Origin: Bryobacteraceae bacterium
GTDB taxonomy: Bacteria > Acidobacteriota > Terriglobia > Bryobacterales > Bryobacteraceae
NCBI GenBank assembly: GCA_026129905.1
Contig: JAHCHE010000016.1
Coordinates: 124,001 to 188,000 of the forward strand
DNA: 64,000 bases
Direction of reading: 5' to 3'
Under the pieces are notes generated by a model that worked only from the letters and a program-made list of their open reading frames with translations, did no database searches and was not told where the DNA came from. This document shows, one piece after another, positions 26,174 through 34,244 of this stretch. The stretch's first letter is position 1, and each line of letters opens with the position of its first letter. The translations under genes and the position numbers were made by a program.

Positions 26174-28789
26174 ATGCGTTTCTATCTAATCCCGCTGGCA
26201 TGCGGCGCCATGCTGGCGGCGGAATACATGGCGCCCGCCGGCGACCGCCCGACCGTTCCGCGCCCCGGCGCCGTCACCGTGCTTCCCGGAGGCCGCATGC
26301 TACAGCCGGTCGGGAGGCAGTACCCGACCGGAGCGACGCCGCTCGGGCTGGCCGTCAACCGCCCGGGCGACCGCGTCGTGACCGTCAACAGCGGTCCGGA
26401 CGAATTCTCGATCACGATTCTTCGGCGCGATAGCGAAGGCCGCTACCTCCCGCGCAACTTCGCCGCCCCGCGGGAGGGCACGCCGGAGGGCCGGCAGGAA
26501 ACGTGGCGCGCCGTATCGACCGGTGTCGCGTTTGCTGGCGATAACGAGGTATTCGTGTCGGAGGGCGATTCGGGGCGGGTGCGCCGGGTGAATGTCAACA
26601 GCCCGCGGAAGGCCCAGCTCTATGAGCTGAACCGGGACGGCTTCAGCCGCAGCTACGCCGGGAACCTGGCGTACGATTCGAGCCGGCAGTTGCTGTACGT
26701 GGTGGATCAGGCGAACTTCCGGGTGGTGGTGTTCGACGGCCGCAGCCGGAGAGTGCTCGGCTCGGTCGCCACGGGCCGCCTGCCGTTCGGTATCGCGCTC
26801 GCGCCGGACGGCAAGCGGGTCTATGTCACGAATATCGGCATGCTGTCGTACAAGCCGCTGCCCGGCGCGGCGCTGGGTGAAGTGGCGTCCCTCCCGTTTC
26901 CCGCGTTTGGCTTCCCTTCGCCCGCGGCTATCAACGGTGCGCGCGTGGAAAACGCGGGACGCGCCGTCGAGGTTCCGGGTCTTGGCGACCCCAACGCGGA
27001 CGAGTCTAGTTCCGTCGCCGTGGTCAATGTGGAAGACCCGGCCGGGCCGCGGATAGAGGCTTTTGTGCGCACGGGCACGCCGTTGGGAGAAGGCGTGCAT
27101 GGCGGCAGCAGTCCTTCGGCCGTGCTCGCCGCCGGAGACCGCGTTTTCGTCGCCAACGCGCATAACGATTCGATTTCGGTGTTTGACGCCGCGACGCTGA
27201 AGCCGGTCGGAAAGATCGAAATCCGGATCCCGGGCTTGGAAGACTTGCGGGGCGCGCTGCCGGTCTCGCTCGCCTGGCACGAGGCTTCGAGTTGGCTCCT
27301 GGCGGCCCAGGCAGGCATCAATGCCGTCGCCGTGGTGGACGCGCGAAGCCTCCAGGCGCTCGGACACGCGCCGGTGGCCTGGCATCCGGCGGCGATTCGC
27401 GTCCAGGGCGACGACATTTTCGTGGTTAACGCCAAGGGCCACGGCACCGGCGCCACCGCCAACCGCATGGTGGGCTTCAGCGAGAGGTTTCAGGAACCGC
27501 GTTTTCAGGGTTCACTGACGGTATTCCCCGTTCCCGGCCGCGCCGAGTTGCCGCGCCTCACCCAACGCGTCATGCAACTTAACGGCTTTGCGCCGCTGCG
27601 CGGCGCATCCACGCCCGCGTATCCCTCAGAGATTCGCCACGTGGCGCTGATCGTGAAGGAAGGCCGCACCTTCGACGAAGTTTTCGGCGACGTGGATCAG
27701 GCGATCAACGGCCCGGTGGAGGCGGCCCCGATGCTGGCGCGCTTCGGGCGCTACGGCAGCGCGGGGGAGGCCGGCGGCGGTTTTCAGCCACGCTTCAGCC
27801 TGCGCGGCATCAACGTGACCCCGAACCATCACGCGCTGGCCGACCGATGGAGTTTCAGCGACAATTTCTACGCCGACGCCGAGACCAGCGCCGGCGGGCA
27901 TCGCTGGCTCGCGGGCGCGCCGCCCAACGCGTGGACCTTGAGTTCCGCCTCCGCCGGCCACGCCGGGCAGAAGCAATTCGGACTCGCTCCCTCGGGCCGG
28001 CTCTTGTTCCCCGGGCGAAGCCTCTCGCTCCACCCGGAGGAGATCCCGGAACGGGGCGCGCTGTGGCATCACCTGGAGCGTCACGGCGTCGAGTTCCGGA
28101 ATTTCGGCCTGGGATTCGACCTGCCGGGCGTGGGGCAGGACCAGCCTTACCTCCCCACCGGCGCGCGCTTTCTGACGAATATGCCCATGCCGGAGCCGCT
28201 TTTCTGGAATACTTCCCGCGATTATCCCGGCTTTAACATCAATATTCCGGACCAACACCGAGCCACGCAGTTCATCCGCGAGATCGACGAACAGTACGCC
28301 AAACCGGGCCGGCCGCTTCCGCGCTTTGTTAGCATCTACCTGCCGAACGACCACATGGCCCGCGCGCGCCCCAATGACGGCTATCCCTTCACCACGTCGT
28401 ACGTCGCCGACAACGACCTGGCCCTGGGGCGGATCGTCGAATATCTTTCGCGCAGCCCGTGGTGGAAGAACATGGCGATTTTCGTCGTGGAAAGCAGCGC
28501 CCACGGCGGCGTGGACCACGTGGATTCGCACCGGACCGTGATGCTGGCGATCGGGCCGTACATGCGCAAGAACTACGCCTCGCACCGCAACACGAGCTTC
28601 CCCGGATTGCTGAAAACAATCTTCCGGACCCTGAACCTGCCCCCCCTCAACCTGCTCGACGCCGCCGCCACGGACTTGAGCGACTGCTTCGCCTCGGAGC
28701 CCGATTTCGCCGGCTACGACGCGCTGCCGGTGAACGCCGAGCTTTTCGATCCGGCGCGTGTGATGGCGGCCTTCGAGGGGACGGAATAG
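26174..28789 (+). CDS. YncE-like beta-propeller fused to an alkaline-phosphatase-superfamily phosphoesterase
   Basis: The 871-residue protein has a short hydrophobic leader, then a seven-bladed YVTN/YncE-type propeller (about 40-480; blades such as YVTNIGML, SAVLAAGDRVFVANAHNDSI and AIRVQGDDIFVVNA). A phosphoesterase domain of the phospholipase C/arylsulfatase fold follows (about 490-870), with HVALIVKEGRTFDEVFGD, NVTPNHHALADRWSFSDNFY, YLPNDHMARARPNDGYP and FVVESSAHGGVDHVD. This domain order is common in Acidobacteria and annotated as a bifunctional YncE/alkaline phosphatase family protein. The Thr in GRTFDEVFGD is at the usual nucleophile position. Substrate unknown, probably an exported phosphodiester or phosphonate hydrolase. 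Confidence 0.85.
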   Translation: MRFYLIPLACGAMLAAEYMAPAGDRPTVPRPGAVTVLPGGRMLQPVGRQYPTGATPLGLAVNRPGDRVVTVNSGPDEFSITILRRDSEGRYLPRNFAAPREGTPEGRQETWRAVSTGVAFAGDNEVFVSEGDSGRVRRVNVNSPRKAQLYELNRDGFSRSYAGNLAYDSSRQLLYVVDQANFRVVVFDGRSRRVLGSVATGRLPFGIALAPDGKRVYVTNIGMLSYKPLPGAALGEVASLPFPAFGFPSPAAINGARVENAGRAVEVPGLGDPNADESSSVAVVNVEDPAGPRIEAFVRTGTPLGEGVHGGSSPSAVLAAGDRVFVANAHNDSISVFDAATLKPVGKIEIRIPGLEDLRGALPVSLAWHEASSWLLAAQAGINAVAVVDARSLQALGHAPVAWHPAAIRVQGDDIFVVNAKGHGTGATANRMVGFSERFQEPRFQGSLTVFPVPGRAELPRLTQRVMQLNGFAPLRGASTPAYPSEIRHVALIVKEGRTFDEVFGDVDQAINGPVEAAPMLARFGRYGSAGEAGGGFQPRFSLRGINVTPNHHALADRWSFSDNFYADAETSAGGHRWLAGAPPNAWTLSSASAGHAGQKQFGLAPSGRLLFPGRSLSLHPEEIPERGALWHHLERHGVEFRNFGLGFDLPGVGQDQPYLPTGARFLTNMPMPEPLFWNTSRDYPGFNINIPDQHRATQFIREIDEQYAKPGRPLPRFVSIYLPNDHMARARPNDGYPFTTSYVADNDLALGRIVEYLSRSPWWKNMAIFVVESSAHGGVDHVDSHRTVMLAIGPYMRKNYASHRNTSFPGLLKTIFRTLNLPPLNLLDAAATDLSDCFASEPDFAGYDALPVNAELFDPARVMAAFEGTE

Positions 28790-28874
28790 TCCTGCAAACC
28801 GGTCGACTCCGCCGCCGCGCGGCTAGCGCCGCCGGGGAGCGAGGTATAGTGGGGGATCGAGAGGGAGGCCTGGG

Positions 28875-29666
28875 ATGACGATTGCATGCCCTATCGATCT
28901 GGACACCGCGGCTGTCCGGCGCGAGATCTCCTCGGTATATGGTCGCGTCGCCGCGGCGCCGGACGGCCAGTTTCACTTCCACCGCGGACCACGCTACGCT
29001 TCCGAGTTCCTCGGGTACGACCCGGCGGAACTTGCTCTTTTGCCGCCTGAATCGACGGCGTCGTTCGCCGGGATCGCCAACCCGCACGCCATCCACCCCA
29101 TCCGGGAAGGCGAAACGGTTCTCGACATCGGCTGCGGCGCCGGGACGGACCTGCTTCTCGCCGCCCGGAAGGCCGGTCCGCGGGGGAAAGCTATCGGCGT
29201 CGACATGACCGAAGCGATGCTTCAACTCGCCCGGCGGTCGGCCGCCTCGGCCGGTCTCATGAATGTCGATCTGCGCCTGGGGGACGCGACGGATATCCCC
29301 GCCGGCGACGCGGAAATCGACGTCGTTATCTCGAATGGCGTGCTAAACCTGGTACCGGAAAAAGAGCGCGCATTCGCGGAAATCCTGCGGGTGCTCAAGC
29401 CGGCAGGACGTCTCCAATTGGGAGATATCGCGCTCGATATGGAGCTCAGCGACGACGTCCGGCGCAACATCGATCTCTGGGCCGGTTGAATCGCCGGCGC
29501 CCTGCCGGAGGCAGGGCTGGTCGCCGCGCTGGCGGAGATGGGATTCGAGGAGGTGCGCGTCACCGCCAGATTCGATTGTTTCCGGGCGACAAGCAAGGAA
29601 AGGACGGCGCGCAAGTACGGCGTACACGGGGTCAACGTCGTCGCGCGCAAACCGGGGAACGGTTAA
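28875..29666 (+). CDS. mduS: SAM-dependent methyltransferase, predicted selenoprotein (in-frame TGA = Sec205)
   Basis: The gene starts at ATG 28875 with GGGAGG 6 bases upstream and a TATAGT -10 at 28845. Residues 84-92 (DIGCGAGTD) are the SAM-binding motif I, with [21 protein letters not shown] and [10 protein letters not shown] as later class I methyltransferase landmarks, as in ArsM-type arsenite methyltransferases. At 29487-29489 a TGA follows DLWAG and the frame continues [10 protein letters not shown] through VVARKP to TAA at 29664-29666, 58 more residues that complete the fold. Cys-containing relatives read AGCIAGA at this place, so the TGA replaces a cysteine. A hairpin fitting a bacterial SECIS follows at once. 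I recall NCBI using the name MduS for such methyltransferase-domain selenoproteins; treat the symbol as tentative. Reading TGA as stop would give a 204-residue truncated protein. Confidence 0.78.
29490..29517 (+). promoter_or_regulatory. Candidate bacterial SECIS element
   Basis: GCCCTGCC (29499-29506) pairs perfectly with GGCAGGGC (29510-29517) around the loop GGA. The loop starts 17 bases after the TGA, within the range usually accepted for bacterial SECIS elements, and the loop begins with G as expected for SelB recognition. The hairpin lies inside the coding sequence. Confidence 0.65.
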
Positions 29667-29682
29667 GGGGCCTTGCCGCGCG

Positions 29683-31812
29683 TTACGGGAGCCGCGTCAG
29701 CGTGACGATCTCCGACGTGTTCCTGGCGGGCAATTCCAAGGCGAGACCGCCCGTGGCAAGTTCGCGTCCGGACGCGCGGAGTTCCCGCCCGGAATCCCGG
29801 AACTGCGCGCGATAGACCGCGGCCGGCTCGAGGCCTTTCAGCCGCACGGCGCGGCGAGCTTCTTCATGATCCGCTCGGAAGATCCAGACAATGCCTTCGC
29901 CGCGGCCGGAGTCGAGAAGCTCGAACGCGTCCCAGCCGCGCGGGTGGGGACGGCCCGCCAGACGGTACAGCCGCCCTGCGGCGAGCAGATGCCGGCGCTG
30001 CTTGAAGAAGCCGATCTCGGCGGCGAGGACGCGCCGCTGCTCCGGCGTCATCCGGCGCGGGTCGCTGAGGATCGTCCACGGGCCGCCGACGGCGCCGCTG
30101 CGAATCTGCGTCTTAAAGTCCGTTTCGCTCTTTTCGAACTGCACATAGCGGTGTTGCCGGTCCAGCGGGAACATCTGGCTGTGACCCCAGACCATCTGCC
30201 GGAGGAGAAAGGGGGCGTAGGCATCGCCGATGAGCTGCGTGTGGTGGCGCTGGACGACGCCGTAGTCCGGCGTCGCGCTGTTGTTCATCCAGTTTTCGCA
30301 GATCAGGCTCGGAAAGCGGGCCCGCACGAAGTCCATGATTTCGTAGAAGCCTTCACAGGCCGCGATGCGTCCGTCGCCGGGGGTGTGGGTGTGGCCGCGG
30401 CTCTGACAGATGGTGATGAGGTCGAAATCGTGCTTGAGCCAGTCGAGTTGAAAGTCCTCTACGACCCGCTGGAGTTGCGTCTTCACCCATTCGCGCGCCG
30501 GCTTGTGAGCCAGGCAGACGGTGCGCGTGCGCCACACGGACGCCGCGGTTCGCGTGAAGAACTTGTCCGGAATGGGCGCTCCGCCGTAGGTGGCCAGCCA
30601 ATCGGGATGCTCGCGGATCACCTTCGAGTCCTCGTCCGCGTTGCCGAATCCCACCCACAGGCCCACTTTCATCCCGCGCCGCTTGATGGCGTCCGTGACG
30701 GTTCGAGGCCCGTTCGGGAAGCGGGCCGGGTCGCACCACCAGTCGCCGACTTTGGGGAACCAGCCGTAGTCCCAGAGGAACAGGTCGCAGCCGAGTTCCG
30801 CCGCGGCGTCGACCTGCGAGAGCAGGTTTTCCTCGGTTGGGAACCATGGGTGGGCACCCCTGTGATACGGGCTGTCCTCCTCGAGCGAACAAGCCCAGGA
30901 GCAATAGCCCACCCACGGATAGTCGTTGGCGGGAAGCGGCGGCGCGAGCCACTCGCGGATGAGCCGCCGGCTCAGTTCCGCCGCGTCGTCGAGATCGCCT
31001 TCATAGAACCCGTACCAGGCGGCCGGCGCCGTAAACGTACCGCCCGGGGCGAGCGGCTCGGACATGCCATCCGGGTCCAGCCCGCCGTGAATGAGGCACG
31101 GATCGTTGTTGTCGCCGAAGGCCACCGCCATCGGTCCCGACCACTCCCAGCCGCCGGCGAGACCCTCCGCCGTTCCCGGCATGGCCAGCGAGAACCACGC
31201 GCAGTCCGGCGAGTACGGACCCGTGCGGACGTAGTGCCGGACGTTCTCGCCGATCGTTCGGCGGTGGATGGGGTTGCCGGGATTCGGCTTCATGCCGCGG
31301 CCGTAGTTGTTCATCCAGGCCAGCTCGAGCGGTTCCGTCGATGGCCCGATCCGCAGCCGGAACGTGTCCAGCCGCCGAATGGAAAGCGTCTCGCCTCCTC
31401 GATTCACGACGGTGGTCTGGCTCCGGACGACGGGCAAGGTCGAGTTCCACCAGTAACGGCGGCGGACCCGCAACGGATGGCTCGCATGATCGAGCTCGAT
31501 GGCGAACTCGTTCTCCCCGGCCTCGTGGCGCGCCAGTTTCCACGGTCCCTGTCCTGTTAACGTCTCCGGTTTGGCGTCCGCGCCGGCGAATTCGAACAGG
31601 AACTCGTCGGAGCCGATTGCCGGGTGGAGCCACTCGCGCTTCGTCCCGCGGTTCAACAGCGAACGGCAGAAGTACCGGCCCTGCTCCAGCGCCACTTCCT
31701 GCCGGATAACGCCGTTGCCAAACTCCCATCGCGTGGGCTGCGCCGCGGCGCCGCCGGACATCGCGAAAATCCCCGCGGCGAGACGGCCTAGGTCTCTGCG
31801 CGTGGGCTTCAT
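29683..31812 (-). CDS. GH36-like alpha-galactosidase, Tat-exported
   Basis: The 709-residue enzyme carries a Tat leader (TRRDLGRLAAGIFAMSGGAAA). It has an N-terminal supersandwich (about 30-300), a TIM barrel in which WLKHDFD (about residue 455) gives the K-x-D nucleophile motif of GH36/clan-D and LFLWDYGWFPKVGDW is the substrate-loop strand, and a C-terminal beta domain. CENWMNN is in the position of the later barrel strands that hold the acid/base. It should cleave terminal alpha-galactosides or a related sugar in the periplasm. Its ATG overlaps the stop of the PL26-like gene (ATGA), making it the last gene of the TonB receptor-PL26-GH36 operon under the LacI-type operator at 37667. Confidence 0.8.
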   Translation of the reverse strand: MKPTRRDLGRLAAGIFAMSGGAAAQPTRWEFGNGVIRQEVALEQGRYFCRSLLNRGTKREWLHPAIGSDEFLFEFAGADAKPETLTGQGPWKLARHEAGENEFAIELDHASHPLRVRRRYWWNSTLPVVRSQTTVVNRGGETLSIRRLDTFRLRIGPSTEPLELAWMNNYGRGMKPNPGNPIHRRTIGENVRHYVRTGPYSPDCAWFSLAMPGTAEGLAGGWEWSGPMAVAFGDNNDPCLIHGGLDPDGMSEPLAPGGTFTAPAAWYGFYEGDLDDAAELSRRLIREWLAPPLPANDYPWVGYCSWACSLEEDSPYHRGAHPWFPTEENLLSQVDAAAELGCDLFLWDYGWFPKVGDWWCDPARFPNGPRTVTDAIKRRGMKVGLWVGFGNADEDSKVIREHPDWLATYGGAPIPDKFFTRTAASVWRTRTVCLAHKPAREWVKTQLQRVVEDFQLDWLKHDFDLITICQSRGHTHTPGDGRIAACEGFYEIMDFVRARFPSLICENWMNNSATPDYGVVQRHHTQLIGDAYAPFLLRQMVWGHSQMFPLDRQHRYVQFEKSETDFKTQIRSGAVGGPWTILSDPRRMTPEQRRVLAAEIGFFKQRRHLLAAGRLYRLAGRPHPRGWDAFELLDSGRGEGIVWIFRADHEEARRAVRLKGLEPAAVYRAQFRDSGRELRASGRELATGGLALELPARNTSEIVTLTRLP

Positions 31813-34229
31813 CGCTCGACCCGCTCGATCGACGCCAGCGACCGCTGACCGTAAGCGAGCAGCGCGCTCACCGCCAGCGGCCTCACCTGGTTCAGCAGTT
31901 GCGGCGGCCGGCCCGTCCCGCGCGCGGCCTCGGGATTGTTGACGCCCCACTGCGCCCAGGCAATGTCACCGCGAGCCAGGGGATTCGACGTTCGATTTTG
32001 CCTCTCGCGAAAATGCCCGAGGATCTGGCGGGCCAGGTCCGCGTAGCGGCGCTCGCCGGTGGTCTCTCCGAGAACCGCCAGCGCGTGGAGAACGAGCGGG
32101 TGCTCCAGTTCACCGGGCTCCGAACGCATCCATTCGATCGCCCGGTCCACGGCCGCGCGGACCGCCGACTCGCCGGTGATGGCGAAATAGTCCGCCAGCG
32201 CCAGCGCCGCGTGGTCGACGAATCCGGGCGCCCTCGATCGTTCCATGTTAGCCATGTAGGCGGGCCAGCTTCCGTCCTCGTTCTGGTGCGCCAGGAACGC
32301 TCGCGCGGGCGCCGAGGCCGCTTCCAGGAACCTCTTCTCGCCGGTGTAGCCGTAGAACTGGCACATCATGTGAAGGTGAACCGCCACCGTTCGCGCGTCG
32401 GAGCGGGTGAAATCCCGGCGGAAGCGGGTGAGTTCCTCGCCGCAGCGCAGCGCCCAGTCCCAGGCCAGCGGATCGGCGGCAGCGCCCGCCCACACCAGCA
32501 GCCCGAGCAGCCATGAGTGGTCCGGTTCGCCCGCCGGCGCGGTCTCGACGTAGCAGTGGCCGTAGCTGTGCGTGTACATGCCCCAGTGAGGATGGTGGCG
32601 GATATCCACGTCCAGCAGGTGCCGGGCGAGCGCCCGGCTGCGCTCCCACGCCGCCGGTTCCGCCGTCCGCAGGTAGTACAGGAGCAGGCCCAGCAGCGTG
32701 TCGCACTCGTTGTTGTGCCAGTAGCCTTCGCGCGGCATTTCGCCCATTGCGCCCCACTTCGTGCCCGGGTGGCACATGTAGTCGGTGGCCGCGGTGAAAT
32801 AGCGGAAATCGCCGTAGTCGAACTTGCCGATGCATTTCAGCTCGACGGCTTGGGCGGTAAGGCAATGGAAGGCCTCGTCAAACAGCGCATCGAAATCGCC
32901 GCCAGCCGCCTTGCCGCGCGCGACCAGCGGACCCGTGGCGGCGGACGCTCCAACGGCGGCGGGATCGACGTGCCCGCGCACCGGAGCCAGCGAACCGCGC
33001 CACCACTTCTTCTCGAACAGAGCAGGCGCGCCGCCCCCGGCCGTGGGGCAAACGACGATCTCCTGCGTCTTCGCCATGCCCTGCCGCGCGTCAAGCGATT
33101 TCTTCTCCGAATCGAGGAAGGCTACATAAGGGTGCGGCAACACGGGCCAGTACTTTGTCTTCACGTAGGGCCGCTCGCCGTCGGGGTTCGCCGGCAGCAG
33201 CGGCCTCGTCATAAGATGCGGCGCGGCGCGCTCCGGCCAGAGTCCGGCGCTCAGTTCGCCCGCCTCGAGGGCGATTTCGCTGGGGTACTCTTCGTGGAAC
33301 CGCGGGACCCAGATTCCCAGGCGGCGTTCTTTCCCGTCCAGGTACAGCCATCCGGGACAGCGCTCTCCGTCGCACCCTCCGCTCGAGACGCGCTGGAGGC
33401 GACCGTCCGGGTTGCGATGCCTAGCCCAATACCGGTTGTGGTCTTCTTGAAGGATGTGAAGCGGCCAGTCCTCCAGGTACGGCCCGTCGTAGACGCCGCG
33501 CTCGCAGCCGAACACCAACCGTGACGGCGTGAAGCGGAAAGGAAACGCCGCCCGGATGTCCCGAACCTGCTCGGAAAGGTTGCCGGTAGCGTTGATCCAG
33601 GCGATCGACAGGAGGGCTTCGGGCCGGCCCCGGTAGGCGGTCAGCCGGACGATGACATCGAACAGAGCCTTGGCGTCCAGGCGGATCGTGGCTTTCAGCG
33701 GCCCGCGTTCCTCGACGGTAGCGCTTGGACTACCCTCGGACGCCCGGAACCGGACGCCGTCCCACCGCGTCACCGTCAGCTCAAAGCCCGCGGCGCCGCC
33801 CAGACTCTCCAGCCAGCCCCTGGAAAACCGGAAAACGCTCTCTCCGGTGTCGAGCGTCAGCGTGCCGCCCGTCTCGGACACCAGGTCCTCGGCTTGCGGG
33901 GCGCTCCCGGCGCGCAACTGGTATTCACCCGGACCAGCCTCGGGCTCGAAGGTCACCCCCAGCCAGCGGATGCTGCCGTCCGGCCAGCGCATGGCCACGC
34001 GCGTCTCGGTGAGCACCGGCTTGCCGGCAGCGGTGAACACCGCCAGTGCAGAGGCGTCCCGGCGTTCGCCGCGAGCGAAAGGGACGCTGGTCTCCACCGG
34101 CGCCCCCGCCGGCGCCGGACCCGCTCCTTCACCGGCTTTGATGCTTATGGCCTCCGGGCCCGCCGCGGAAAAGGCTCTCGCCGGCATCGCGATGCCCGGC
34201 GAGGCCAGGAAGTTCCGTCGCGAAAGCAC
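31809..34229 (-). CDS. PcRGLX/YetA-like exo-rhamnogalacturonan lyase (PL26-type)
   Basis: An 806-residue Tat-exported protein (SRRNFLASPG). The N-terminal RIFT-barrel-like part has MRWPDGSIRWLGVTFEPE (about 82-99), diagnostic of the PcRGLX/YetA family. A central beta-sandwich follows, then an alpha/alpha-toroid from about 460 with TDYMCHPGTKWGAMG, GYWHNNECDTLLGL and GMYTHSYGHCYVE, which provide the His and Tyr residues of the likely active site. The characterised fungal member cleaves rhamnogalacturonan-I from the end and leaves unsaturated galacturonosyl-rhamnose. It follows the TonB receptor by 15 bases and overlaps the GH36 gene, so the three are one transcription unit. Confidence 0.75.
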   Translation of the reverse strand: MLSRRNFLASPGIAMPARAFSAAGPEAISIKAGEGAGPAPAGAPVETSVPFARGERRDASALAVFTAAGKPVLTETRVAMRWPDGSIRWLGVTFEPEAGPGEYQLRAGSAPQAEDLVSETGGTLTLDTGESVFRFSRGWLESLGGAAGFELTVTRWDGVRFRASEGSPSATVEERGPLKATIRLDAKALFDVIVRLTAYRGRPEALLSIAWINATGNLSEQVRDIRAAFPFRFTPSRLVFGCERGVYDGPYLEDWPLHILQEDHNRYWARHRNPDGRLQRVSSGGCDGERCPGWLYLDGKERRLGIWVPRFHEEYPSEIALEAGELSAGLWPERAAPHLMTRPLLPANPDGERPYVKTKYWPVLPHPYVAFLDSEKKSLDARQGMAKTQEIVVCPTAGGGAPALFEKKWWRGSLAPVRGHVDPAAVGASAATGPLVARGKAAGGDFDALFDEAFHCLTAQAVELKCIGKFDYGDFRYFTAATDYMCHPGTKWGAMGEMPREGYWHNNECDTLLGLLLYYLRTAEPAAWERSRALARHLLDVDIRHHPHWGMYTHSYGHCYVETAPAGEPDHSWLLGLLVWAGAAADPLAWDWALRCGEELTRFRRDFTRSDARTVAVHLHMMCQFYGYTGEKRFLEAASAPARAFLAHQNEDGSWPAYMANMERSRAPGFVDHAALALADYFAITGESAVRAAVDRAIEWMRSEPGELEHPLVLHALAVLGETTGERRYADLARQILGHFRERQNRTSNPLARGDIAWAQWGVNNPEAARGTGRPPQLLNQVRPLAVSALLAYGQRSLASIERVER

Positions 34230-34244
34230 GGGTCTATTGTGTCA

